64,000 nucleotides of DNA, from contig CALSAQ010000001.1 of the NCBI GenBank assembly GCA_943372995.1, positions 1 to 64,000 of the forward strand, written 5' to 3'. The stretch is from CAJBVG01 sp943372995. Its GTDB lineage: Bacteria; Bacteroidota; Bacteroidia; Sphingobacteriales; Sphingobacteriaceae. The position numbers and the translations under genes are program-made. A model generated the notes under the pieces. That model was not told where the DNA came from, made no database searches, and saw only the letters and a program-made list of their open reading frames with translations. Of this stretch, positions 36,026 through 43,146 are shown in pieces (within the stretch, counting starts at the first letter, position 1; every line of letters begins with the position of its first letter).

Positions 36026-36199
36026 ATGAAGAAAAATACATTTTCAAAAATAACTATGGCAAGCTGGGTTAGTAGAATAAGTATTCATACACCAATTGGA
36101 AACGAAAGTCACGCAGTTTTTTTAGCAAAATATAAAGGGCGATTAGTTATAAGAAAGTTCCCATTACAAATGGCAAAAGGTTTAACTAATACTAAATAG
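36026..36199 (+). CDS. Small hypothetical protein
   Basis: The 57-aa basic frame fills the gap between two genes (13 nt after one, 8 nt before the next). It is beta-rich (VFLAKYKGRLVIRKFP). The placement supports translation. Confidence 0.5.
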   Translation: MKKNTFSKITMASWVSRISIHTPIGNESHAVFLAKYKGRLVIRKFPLQMAKGLTNTK

Positions 36200-36207
36200 A
36201 AATAATT

Positions 36208-36543
36208 ATGGACAATGCAAAACTTTATACCCAGGCTGAGATAGCATATGGTAGAAAACATCAAATGGTAAAGGCAGTTGAAGAATTAGCTGAACTGCAG
36301 CAAGCAATTACTAAAATAGTTTTGGCTGAAAAACCAACTAAAAAGATGTTTGAAAATTTCACTGAAGAAATAGCTGATGTGGAAATAATGGTGGAGCAGA
36401 TCAAACGACTTTATGAATGTGATAATGAAGTTTTAGTTAAAAAGAAACAGAAACTGAATAGGTTAAAGTTAATAGTCGAGGATAAGCTTAATTGGGGTGA
36501 TAAAAGAAAGATATTGCAGGATTTATCATTCACTAAAGCATAA
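36208..36543 (+). CDS. MazG-like nucleotide pyrophosphohydrolase
   Basis: The 111-aa protein has the all-alpha NTP pyrophosphatase core. VEELAELQQAI (about 21-31) and EEIADVEIMVEQ (about 54-65) supply the metal-binding EExxE/D ligands of MazG-type enzymes. In phages these may lower (p)ppGpp or clear modified nucleotides. It is short, with one MazG unit only. Confidence 0.8.
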   Translation: MDNAKLYTQAEIAYGRKHQMVKAVEELAELQQAITKIVLAEKPTKKMFENFTEEIADVEIMVEQIKRLYECDNEVLVKKKQKLNRLKLIVEDKLNWGDKRKILQDLSFTKA

Positions 36544-36575
36544 TTAATCAATTATTGAACGAAATATAATTCAAA

Positions 36576-36947
36576 ATGGAAAATATAAAAATATTAGAGG
36601 ATATAAATTTCTTACGCAAATTAAAGCAACATGGAGAAATTATATTCAAACAGGAATTTAGAAAGGATGATTTTGATACGGTTTTGAACAGGATGGAAAT
36701 TGCATTGAAACCAAAAATGATTGAAGAGGTTGGTGAAGTAACACAAGAATTATTTGACAAGGTTCTTCAAGGAAATGACAAACTTATTACCATCGAGTTC
36801 CTTATGGAAAAGCATCCCGAGTTATTACCTCATGAAGCAAAGGACTTATTGCAGTTTGCAAATAATCATACTATTTATCATCAGTATTGTTATGGTGATG
36901 GACAAATCATGTACCCGATGTACAAAGAATATTTAAAAACAATTTAA
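36576..36947 (+). CDS. Hypothetical protein
   Basis: The 123-aa acidic protein has no recognised family. The C-terminal half contains HEAKDLLQFANNHTIYH. It sits 1 nt before the next gene. Confidence 0.65.
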   Translation: MENIKILEDINFLRKLKQHGEIIFKQEFRKDDFDTVLNRMEIALKPKMIEEVGEVTQELFDKVLQGNDKLITIEFLMEKHPELLPHEAKDLLQFANNHTIYHQYCYGDGQIMYPMYKEYLKTI

Positions 36948-36948
36948 C

Positions 36949-37551
36949 ATGGAAAAGCAAGAGATAATAGAGAATTTAAAAGAGGCAAGACAAGCATTAG
37001 TTTCAGATAACTACAAAACGTGGAGTTATGTAATCATGACTATTGACGCAACTATCCACTCCCTCACTTCACCTAAACAAGACGAACCTGAGCGAGGCAT
37101 AACTATTAACCACTTTGGCAAAGTAAGTGCTGAGGAGGTGTTGAAACATACTTGGAAAAACGCAAAAGGGAAAGAAAGGTGGCTAAACGATGATAATAAC
37201 GTAAAATATTATCGTGAAGATATTGTTCTCCAAGCCATGCACACCTACCCTAGTCAAGTAAACTCAGAGGATAACTACGATTTTAACGGAACTCCAATAG
37301 ACCAGTTAATACTTGATGCTTGGAACAAACCTGATTCATACCAAGCGATATTAAGGGTGTTTAAAGAATGGGCTAAAACCCAATCCAACGCCGAAGCTAT
37401 GAGAGAACACGCAATAGGGTTTCATGATTATATAGACAAAAGGTATTTATACAAAATTGATGGGCTATACGCAAGACCTAGTGAATCATCTTCAAATAAA
37501 TATACTATTGATGAAATTTACCAAGAGTACCTAAACAATAACGAGAAATAG
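36949..37551 (+). CDS. Hypothetical protein
   Basis: The 200-aa protein has an N-terminal helical segment (about 1-40), a middle segment around KERWLNDDNNVKYYREDIV, and a C-terminal helical part (REHAIGFHDYID). The base composition appears somewhat less AT-rich than its neighbours, so it may be a recent insertion. No family recognised. Confidence 0.65.
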   Translation: MEKQEIIENLKEARQALVSDNYKTWSYVIMTIDATIHSLTSPKQDEPERGITINHFGKVSAEEVLKHTWKNAKGKERWLNDDNNVKYYREDIVLQAMHTYPSQVNSEDNYDFNGTPIDQLILDAWNKPDSYQAILRVFKEWAKTQSNAEAMREHAIGFHDYIDKRYLYKIDGLYARPSESSSNKYTIDEIYQEYLNNNEK

Positions 37552-37552
37552 C

Positions 37553-37810
37553 ATGCAAAGTAAATTTAATCTAATTGGGTTATCTAGACCAAACTCAATG
37601 ACTTGTACAACAATAAATAATAAAAAGGATATTTTTTGGGTTAGCCCAAACTTAGGGGCAGAAAAATTTGAAGAATTATGGGACTTATGTCGTGGTAATT
37701 GGGAGGATAAAAAACTAGTTGTTTTAGAGCACGACGGTTTTTATGATTGTGGAGAACCTATCAATCCAAAATTTGTAAGTATCGAATTTGATAATGGTAA
37801 GGAGAAATGA
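37553..37810 (+). CDS. Hypothetical protein
   Basis: This 85-aa protein of unknown function starts 1 nt after the preceding stop and overlaps the next start (ATGA). Confidence 0.6.
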   Translation: MQSKFNLIGLSRPNSMTCTTINNKKDIFWVSPNLGAEKFEELWDLCRGNWEDKKLVVLEHDGFYDCGEPINPKFVSIEFDNGKEK

Positions 37811-37917
37811 AATACAAAAGAAAATTAGTTTTTACAGGCAACGTTACAATTGTAAAGCTAGATAATGGTGAAGAGATTAGGATTAAACATTGTAAATTCA
37901 ACAATAAGGAGGAATAG
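37807..37917 (+). CDS. 36-aa basic peptide
   Basis: A tiny frame overlaps the previous gene by 4 nt and ends 2 nt before the next. Its beta-hairpin-like pattern (KLVFTGNVTIVKLDNGEEI) is regular enough to be a real peptide. Confidence 0.5.
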   Translation: MKYKRKLVFTGNVTIVKLDNGEEIRIKHCKFNNKEE

Positions 37918-37919
37918 AA

Positions 37920-38138
37920 ATGTGGTTAATAATAACAATAATAGTAGTTATGATATTTTGTATAATCATGTATTTAACTAGGTACCCTAAATGCAATAAG
38001 GGCGGTAGATGTAATGCTGATATATCCAAAACGTCAACCAGATATTATAGCGAAAGTTATCGAGGATGTTTGGGTGGTGACACTACATTTTATTGTAGTA
38101 AATGTGGTAACAATATTACTGATTATTTAAAAATTTAA
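37920..38138 (+). CDS. Membrane-anchored zinc-ribbon-like small protein
   Basis: The 72-aa protein has residues 2-20 as a transmembrane anchor. The rest carries six cysteines (YPKCNKGGRC ... GC ... YCSKCG) able to bind zinc in the cytoplasm. No function known. Confidence 0.6.
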   Translation: MWLIITIIVVMIFCIIMYLTRYPKCNKGGRCNADISKTSTRYYSESYRGCLGGDTTFYCSKCGNNITDYLKI

Positions 38139-38161
38139 CCTAACCTAACCGCACAGAAATA

Positions 38162-38398
38162 ATGGAATATAATGCAAAGCAATTAAAGGATGATTTAATA
38201 ACCAAAAGGTGTATTGAGCTCGATCAAACATTAGACGAAACTGCAAAAGAGATTGGCGTATCAAAGGCAACTTTATCTAGAATTGAAAAGCTAAGGAGTA
38301 TTGATATTGATACTTTCGCAAAGATTTGCACCTGGCTTAAAACGGAGCCTAATAAATACTTTATACCAACTCAGCCTAATAAACATATTATACCATAA
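38162..38398 (+). CDS. Small XRE-type HTH regulator
   Basis: The 78-aa protein is one Cro/C1-type HTH domain (about 20-65), with DETAKEIGVSKATLSRIE as helices 2-3. It lies at the end of the early/middle operon, before the late genes. It is therefore one candidate for the protein that binds the TGCTAA-N5-TTAGCA sites; no direct evidence. Confidence 0.82.
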   Translation: MEYNAKQLKDDLITKRCIELDQTLDETAKEIGVSKATLSRIEKLRSIDIDTFAKICTWLKTEPNKYFIPTQPNKHIIP

Positions 38399-38413
38399 TC
38401 ATAAAGAAAATTA

Positions 38414-38599
38414 ATGAAAATAAGAAAAGAAGTTTATACAAGAGGAACATTTGCAGCTAAAGAATTTATGCGTTTGTGTAAATCTTTAAATCAATCTTCA
38501 GAATATATTACTGGTAAAAAAGCTAAAAAGATTAGACAAGCTCTTAGAATTTATGATGCTACACAACAAGAATTTGATCAAATAAAATTTAAAGAATAA
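38414..38599 (+). CDS. Small basic helical protein
   Basis: This 61-aa lysine/arginine-rich protein has no recognised family and sits in a close tandem with its neighbours. Confidence 0.5.
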   Translation: MKIRKEVYTRGTFAAKEFMRLCKSLNQSSEYITGKKAKKIRQALRIYDATQQEFDQIKFKE

Positions 38600-38612
38600 T
38601 AAATGCAAGATT

Positions 38613-38846
38613 ATGAAAGATAAGTTTTTTTGGTTGGAAATACTAATATATAACATTGGATTTGCATTATTCTGTTTATTCAAGTTTGATTTCAAAGGAA
38701 TTGTGGAAGTTTATTATTGGTCCAGAATTCATATAGAATATAAGGGCAAATTTATTAGTTACGGTAAACTATCATTTCAAAGAATTATCTGTGATTTAGT
38801 TGGACTTATAACACTTTTATTACCAATATATTTATTAACATTTTAA
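38613..38846 (+). CDS. Small membrane protein
   Basis: The 77-aa protein has hydrophobic segments at about 5-25 and 56-76, with a polar basic stretch between. Not recognised. Confidence 0.55.
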   Translation: MKDKFFWLEILIYNIGFALFCLFKFDFKGIVEVYYWSRIHIEYKGKFISYGKLSFQRIICDLVGLITLLLPIYLLTF

Positions 38847-38859
38847 ATATAAAAATTAG

Positions 38860-39129
38860 ATGAAAGCATATAAACAATTAACTGACTTTGTTGAAAGTTG
38901 TTCCATGTTCTTTAATGAACGCATTAGTGATGCATTAAAACGATTGACTGGGAATGCTATTGATGAAGCAGTTCAAAATGAACGTAACAAAAACATCTCT
39001 AAAGAACTTCAGGAGCTGGAGCCAATGCTTATAGAATACCGAGAGAACAAAAGAAATCATGAAGCATTCCAAGAGATCCAAATGGACAGAATAATTAAAA
39101 AGATTAAGGAATTATATAAACATCAATAA
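38860..39129 (+). CDS. Hypothetical helical protein
   Basis: The 89-aa charged, fully helical protein ends 1 nt before the next start. Unknown function. Confidence 0.6.
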   Translation: MKAYKQLTDFVESCSMFFNERISDALKRLTGNAIDEAVQNERNKNISKELQELEPMLIEYRENKRNHEAFQEIQMDRIIKKIKELYKHQ

Positions 39130-39130
39130 A

Positions 39131-39535
39131 ATGAACCCGATAAAATTTAAAGGACACAATATTGTATTTGGCGAAAGTCAACCACAATACAAACCACTTC
39201 CAGCGCTGAAGCTAGAAAATGGTCAAGTAATAACCTGCTGGGAACTTTCTGATGAAGAAGTTGCAGCAATTGTTAATAATAAACAATTATTCATTTCTCA
39301 ACTAACATTTAATGGTCCATTACAACCCTTAATGGCAGTAACAGAATTAAGTGATTTGGTAGAGTTTACAAACCTCGTTATATGTGAAGTTTGTGAGAAA
39401 GAATCAAAAGAACTTTACCAATGTGAAAGATGCGGTCAAATGTATTGTGATAATTGCGGTGCTAATTTCGACCAATTTTCACAAATAGATTACAATTGTT
39501 GTAAAAAGTGTGCTGAAAGAAATAAAGTGTGCTGA
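39131..39535 (+). CDS. Zinc-finger-like protein
   Basis: In this 134-aa protein the C-terminal 45 residues carry a treble-clef-like cysteine cluster (CEVCEKE ... CERCGQMYCDNCG ... CCKKC), suitable for two zinc ions. The N-terminal part (about 1-85) is beta-rich. The partner or nucleic-acid target is unknown. Confidence 0.65.
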   Translation: MNPIKFKGHNIVFGESQPQYKPLPALKLENGQVITCWELSDEEVAAIVNNKQLFISQLTFNGPLQPLMAVTELSDLVEFTNLVICEVCEKESKELYQCERCGQMYCDNCGANFDQFSQIDYNCCKKCAERNKVC

Positions 39536-39550
39536 AAGAAATATCGAATA

Positions 39551-40021
39551 ATGCCTAAACACCATTTTACCATATCACAATTAAATAAGCTTGGAATGTA
39601 CGAAGTTTCTCCTGGTATTTTCAAAAAAAAGGTATTATTACCTGAACATGCAGATTCAACAAGTAATATACAATCAAGTAGTTATAAAAAAGAATACAAA
39701 AATCAAGGTAAAATTACCTCGAAAATAGATCCTTTCATCTTGTTCGTAATGCAGGAGTTAAATATAGAATTAGTACCAGAATTTAAGTTCCACAGCTCAC
39801 GCCGTTGGAGATTTGATTATGCAATTCCTGATAAAAAGATTGCCATAGAATGTGAAGGTGGAATATGGACCAGAGGAAGGCACACGCGCGGAAAAGGTTA
39901 TAAAGGCGACATGGAGAAATATAATGCTGCAGTAGAATTGGGCTGGAAACTACTCAGATTTACTCCTGATGAGTTATTAACTATTCAATCATTGGAATCT
40001 ATAAGAAAAGTATTAATTTAG
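39551..40021 (+). CDS. VSR/DUF559-type PD-(D/E)XK endonuclease
   Basis: In this 156-aa protein the catalytic core is RRWRFDYAIPDKKIAIECEGG (about 88-108): an aspartate in RFDYA and the E-x-E strand AIECEG, as in Vsr-like and DUF559 nucleases. WKLLRFTPDEL closes the fold. In phages this family probably acts in recombination or Holliday junction/branch processing. It is the penultimate gene of the early operon. Confidence 0.78.
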   Translation: MPKHHFTISQLNKLGMYEVSPGIFKKKVLLPEHADSTSNIQSSSYKKEYKNQGKITSKIDPFILFVMQELNIELVPEFKFHSSRRWRFDYAIPDKKIAIECEGGIWTRGRHTRGKGYKGDMEKYNAAVELGWKLLRFTPDELLTIQSLESIRKVLI

Positions 40022-40025
40022 GTTT

Positions 40026-40244
40026 ATGATAGAAGCACGAATAGTCGACTTAATGGATGATATCCTTGACGAAACTAAAATAGCAGCTGTACCAGCAAAT
40101 GGTTCAACAATCGAATTTATATTTGATGGCGCAAAATTTACCTCAGAAGTAATTGAAACATACCCCACTCTTGACAAGGAGAACCGCCTAATACGAGTTG
40201 AAATAAGGGTTAATGTAAAATCACCTGTTGTTGATGAAGATTAA
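40026..40244 (+). CDS. Hypothetical protein, last gene of early operon
   Basis: The 72-aa acidic protein has beta strands in its C-terminal half. Not recognised. A small-RNA unit with a terminator follows it. Confidence 0.6.
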   Translation: MIEARIVDLMDDILDETKIAAVPANGSTIEFIFDGAKFTSEVIETYPTLDKENRLIRVEIRVNVKSPVVDED

Positions 40245-40268
40245 TAACAAAAATATTATTAAAACTTC

Positions 40269-40276
40269 TACATTTG
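40269..40276 (+). promoter_or_regulatory. -7 box of predicted small RNA 1
   Basis: TACATTTG matches TAnnTTTG and lies 15 bp before the first base of the outer stem of the RNA. The transcript is predicted to start near 40283. Confidence 0.55.
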
Positions 40277-40282
40277 TAAAAG

Positions 40283-40432
40283 GATAAAAACAGTGAAGGC
40301 CCGGATTGGACCCCGAGCCTTTAATTAGATAACTGTTACTTCCTCAAGTTTGGACCTCGAGGCTAAAGCCAAGTGTATATCCAAATTCACTGCTTACAAG
40401 ATATTAACCTCAGTTCACGCTGGGGTTTTTTA
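40283..40432 (+). ncRNA. Predicted structured small RNA 1 (about 150 nt)
   Basis: There is no open frame. CAGTGAA (40291-40297) can pair with TTCACTG (40386-40392) to close a multibranched fold. Inside are AGGC/GCCT with an inner CGG/CCG stem (40297-40320), a TTTGGA/TCCAAA stem (40349-40354 with 40380-40385) and a GGC-TAAA-GCC hairpin (40361-40370). A Bacteroidota-type promoter precedes it and a strong terminator ends it. I do not recognise the family. The unit also separates the early operon from the minus-strand SRAP cassette. Confidence 0.6.
40406..40432 (+). terminator. Rho-independent terminator of small RNA 1
   Basis: AACCTCAG pairs with CTGGGGTT over 8 bp (one G-U), with a 6-nt loop, followed by six to seven T. 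From here to 40598 I see no further gene or site. Confidence 0.75.
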
Positions 40433-40598
40433 TTAGCTAATGCACAAAAATAGTTAATTAACTAATACGTTTCGACACATGTTTTCCAACTTTTTGGAAA
40501 ACCCTTAATACATCATCCTTAATAAATTGGTATTTTATTTGATTCTGTGCTTTAAACAAACATTTTATTTTTAGTGTTTTCCCAGGATGTTGAAAGAT

Positions 40599-41201
40599 TT
40601 AGACTTTTGTCGCAATTAAATCATCATTCATATGATTCAATTCACCACCACTCAACCAGTTCTGTTCATCATTTGAAGAAATAATAACCGGCATTCGCTT
40701 CTTCGTATTGTGAATTTCTGCCATCAATTGATTTGCATCCATTGTAAGAATGCTGAAACTATTTACTATTTCACCAGTTCCATTATCAACCCATGTACTA
40801 TAGATACCTGCGAAAGAAAACACATCCTGATCATTAATCGTTAATTTGTATTTTTGTTTCAGCTTTCCTTTTTCATCAAGCCATTGCCATTCGTAAAAAG
40901 CAGTAGCAGGAATTAAACACCTATTTTGCACACAATTTCGAAAAGATGGCTTTTCAGCTATTGTTTCAATTCTTGCATTCAATGTATTTTTCTGAATTTC
41001 CCTATCCTTCGCCCAAAAGGGAATTAATCCCCAGCTGTAGAACTGTATCAAATCAGGCTCTTTATTTGTTATTACAGGAAGCCTGGGAAAAGTAAATCCA
41101 TTGAAGTTTCCAGTATTAAATAAACCTGGATCTTTTACCTTAGCATTATACCTAGCTTCAGTTGCAGCAATATCTATTTCTAATTGATAATTAAAACACA
41201 T
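40599..41201 (-). CDS. SRAP domain protein (YedK/HMCES-like)
   Basis: The 200-aa protein has the SRAP active site: C2 right after the initiator Met, N75 in TLNARIET, E104 in FYEWQW and H164 in IHNTKKRMPVI. These proteins cross-link to abasic sites in single-stranded DNA through Cys2 and so protect replicating DNA. Here it heads away from the late genes, in a minus-strand cassette of three genes between the replication and packaging modules. It may act in the lysogen or shield phage DNA during the SOS response. Confidence 0.9.
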   Translation of the reverse strand: MCFNYQLEIDIAATEARYNAKVKDPGLFNTGNFNGFTFPRLPVITNKEPDLIQFYSWGLIPFWAKDREIQKNTLNARIETIAEKPSFRNCVQNRCLIPATAFYEWQWLDEKGKLKQKYKLTINDQDVFSFAGIYSTWVDNGTGEIVNSFSILTMDANQLMAEIHNTKKRMPVIISSNDEQNWLSGGELNHMNDDLIATKV

Positions 41202-41203
41202 GA

Positions 41204-41494
41204 TTACCTTGTTTTTTCAGTTGACTTACAATTATTCAATTCTTGTAATAAATGCTCTCTCATTTCCAAAAAACCTGATTCATCATACCCTTCATTTTCC
41301 AGTCTATCAACAATTATATTGATTTCAAATAATAAGTTTTCTCTTTTGATGAGTTCAATCGAAATGTGGGTTTCCTTTAAAAATTCAATTATTTCACTCA
41401 ATAAACTCATCAATTCCTTATTATCACGCACTATCAATAATATGTTACCAAATCTATCGAGCTTCTTATTATATTCCTTTTGATTGAAATGCAT
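41204..41494 (-). CDS. Hypothetical coiled-coil protein
   Basis: The 96-aa charged helical protein is encoded 2 nt upstream of the SRAP gene and is thus co-transcribed. Not recognised. Confidence 0.6.
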   Translation of the reverse strand: MHFNQKEYNKKLDRFGNILLIVRDNKELMSLLSEIIEFLKETHISIELIKRENLLFEINIIVDRLENEGYDESGFLEMREHLLQELNNCKSTEKTR

Positions 41495-41504
41495 AAACTT
41501 TTAA

Positions 41505-42023
41505 CTAAACATCTAAATCTTCCTTTTGAGGAATGGATTTAAACAAATGTCTCATTTCATCAACTACTTCTTCAGAATAATTACTAAAGTCCTTTTTTGC
41601 CCATTTGTTACTGAGCCAACTACCAGCTTCATATAATTGACCAAAAGATAAATATGCACCAATATATATAACTAAGTTATTCTTATATATCATGAAATAA
41701 ACCAATGTAGAAACACTAACGGTTAAGAAAAAATATATTATATGAAGCAATACATATCTAAATACATATGTATAACCAACTAAGTACCCCATATCACCAC
41801 CACGATTAATTATTTCTCTGTATATATATATTTTCTCTAATTCTATGTAAGAAAATGCTTTATACGCTCCTTTACCAGCTTTTTTTAAAATTACTAATAC
41901 TACTTTCTTTAAAAGGAATAAAGTAATAAAGACAATACCAGCATAAATGGTATTATCTATTACAAAGTCCCAGAAGTTTTCAGATGTCAATTTGTTTTTG
42001 AAGTATTCTGCTAAAAAGTTCAT
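41505..42023 (-). CDS. Membrane protein of the minus-strand cassette
   Basis: The 172-aa protein has about three hydrophobic segments (about 22-50, 88-110 and 115-130) and a charged C-terminus. Not recognised. It is the first gene of the cassette; its promoter must lie in the region shared with small RNA 2. Membrane proteins in such cassettes can act against other phages, but this is speculation. Confidence 0.65.
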   Translation of the reverse strand: MNFLAEYFKNKLTSENFWDFVIDNTIYAGIVFITLFLLKKVVLVILKKAGKGAYKAFSYIELEKIYIYREIINRGGDMGYLVGYTYVFRYVLLHIIYFFLTVSVSTLVYFMIYKNNLVIYIGAYLSFGQLYEAGSWLSNKWAKKDFSNYSEEVVDEMRHLFKSIPQKEDLDV

Positions 42024-42060
42024 AATTATATAAGTTAGGTTGTAATTTGAAAACTAATAA

Positions 42061-42068
42061 TAACTTTG
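42061..42068 (+). promoter_or_regulatory. -7 box of predicted small RNA 2 / late leader
   Basis: TAACTTTG matches TAnnTTTG, and TTG lies 18 bp upstream at the -33 position. The predicted start is near 42075. Confidence 0.55.
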
Positions 42069-42074
42069 TAAAAA

Positions 42075-42217
42075 AACAGAGGAGATACATTGGGTTGTAT
42101 CTCCAGTCTCTACCCTCTTTGTCTTTCTCAGTTTTGGAAGCTGAGAAACAACATCGACTAAGATTCATTTTCTGTTCCTGGTATTATAGTCTAAGCTCCC
42201 ACTTAGACTTTTTTTTT
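42075..42217 (+). ncRNA. Predicted small RNA 2, possible late-operon leader with attenuator
   Basis: The region is non-coding, with three stem-loops in series: GGAGATACA/TGTATCTCC (42081-42104, 9 bp), TTTCTCAG/CTGAGAAA (42124-42148, 8 bp) and the terminator at 42188-42217. With the promoter at 42061 this makes a unit of about 140 nt upstream of the terminase genes. In lambda, a short RNA from pR' stops at a terminator unless Q acts. This unit has the same arrangement. Between 42218 and 42496 I see only very AT-rich sequence with one half operator site near 42433. Confidence 0.55.
42188..42217 (+). terminator. Rho-independent terminator of small RNA 2
   Basis: AGTCTAAG pairs with CTTAGACT (8 bp perfect, 6-nt loop), followed by a run of nine T. 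Confidence 0.8.
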
Positions 42218-42496
42218 GTAACTCCAACAAATAGAAGTATATAATATTATAAAAACAAAGTCAAAAAACTCTTGACATTTTCATTTTTGCGTTTGTATAT
42301 TACAAATGAGGAAAAAGTTTAAATTTTTTATTATATTTTTTTTAACTTCTCAAATTTAATACTTCAAATATTCACCTGTAACGTAGAAAAATTACGTTTT
42401 TTCAAATGTAAATTGATTTACATTAACTATTATGCTAAATTTTTTTACCTATTCGACCTTATAAATTATATATCATACTCCTTAAATAAGAAATAT

Positions 42497-42530
42497 TTTG
42501 CTAATATTTTTAGCATACTTGTTATATTTG
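42497..42530 (+). promoter_or_regulatory. Late promoter of terminase with 17-bp operator in the spacer
   Basis: TTTG (42497-42500), then 22 bp, then TATATTTG (42523-42530). The operator TGCTAA-TATTT-TTAGCA fills 42499-42515. The predicted start of transcription falls at the ATG of the small terminase gene. Confidence 0.65.
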
Positions 42531-42534
42531 TTCT

Positions 42535-43146
42535 ATGTCAAGTAGAGCAAGTACCATAAAAAAGGGCAAACTAACGGATCCTCAAATTAAATTCTGCTTA
42601 GAATATATTAAAGATTTTAATGCAACTCAAGCAGCAATCAGAGCTGGATATTCTCCAAAAACTGCTGTAGTACAAGCATCTAGATTGTTAAGTAAAGCTA
42701 ATATTCAAGAGTATATACAACAAAGGGCACAAAAAATAGAAGAAAAGTCTGAAATAGACCTAGCTATGGTACTTAAAGAGTTTGGAAGAATTGCTTTTAC
42801 AGATGTTAGAAAGCTGTTTAACGATGATGGTACACTAAAGGATATTAAAGAATTAGATCCAGACTTATCAGCAGCTATAAGTTCAATCGAAGTATATGAA
42901 GAATATGTAGGAACTGGAAACAAAAGAAAATTTATTGGATATACTAAGAAAATCAAATTTTGGGATAAAAAAGGCTCTCTAGACTCAATTGGTAAGTATT
43001 TAGGTATGTTTAAAGAATTACATGAACACACAGGTAAAAATGGTGGACCAATCGAAACAATCAACAAAATAGATGTTTCTTCATTATCTAAAGAAGAAAG
43101 AGATTTATTAATAAAAACACTTCGTAAAAATGGAGCTAACGCTTAA
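42535..43146 (+). CDS. terS: Terminase small subunit
   Basis: The 203-aa protein has N-terminal LTDPQIKFCLEYIKDFNATQAAIRAGYS, the Terminase_2 DNA-binding helix-turn-helix, then a helical oligomerisation region. It recognises the packaging site. The ATG lies 4 nt after the -7 box, so the mRNA would be nearly leaderless; a later start is possible, but the first residues look genuine. It overlaps the large subunit gene by 17 nt. Confidence 0.9.
   Translation: MSSRASTIKKGKLTDPQIKFCLEYIKDFNATQAAIRAGYSPKTAVVQASRLLSKANIQEYIQQRAQKIEEKSEIDLAMVLKEFGRIAFTDVRKLFNDDGTLKDIKELDPDLSAAISSIEVYEEYVGTGNKRKFIGYTKKIKFWDKKGSLDSIGKYLGMFKELHEHTGKNGGPIETINKIDVSSLSKEERDLLIKTLRKNGANA

Noticed and set aside
40283..40432. 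Small RNA 1 as a tRNA
   Set aside because: No TTCRANY loop and no acceptor stem were found; the fold is different.
41184..41483. Plus-strand frame of 99 codons opposite 41204-41494
   Set aside because: Low-complexity Ser/Leu/Asn composition and full overlap with a better minus-strand gene that is tightly coupled to the SRAP gene.
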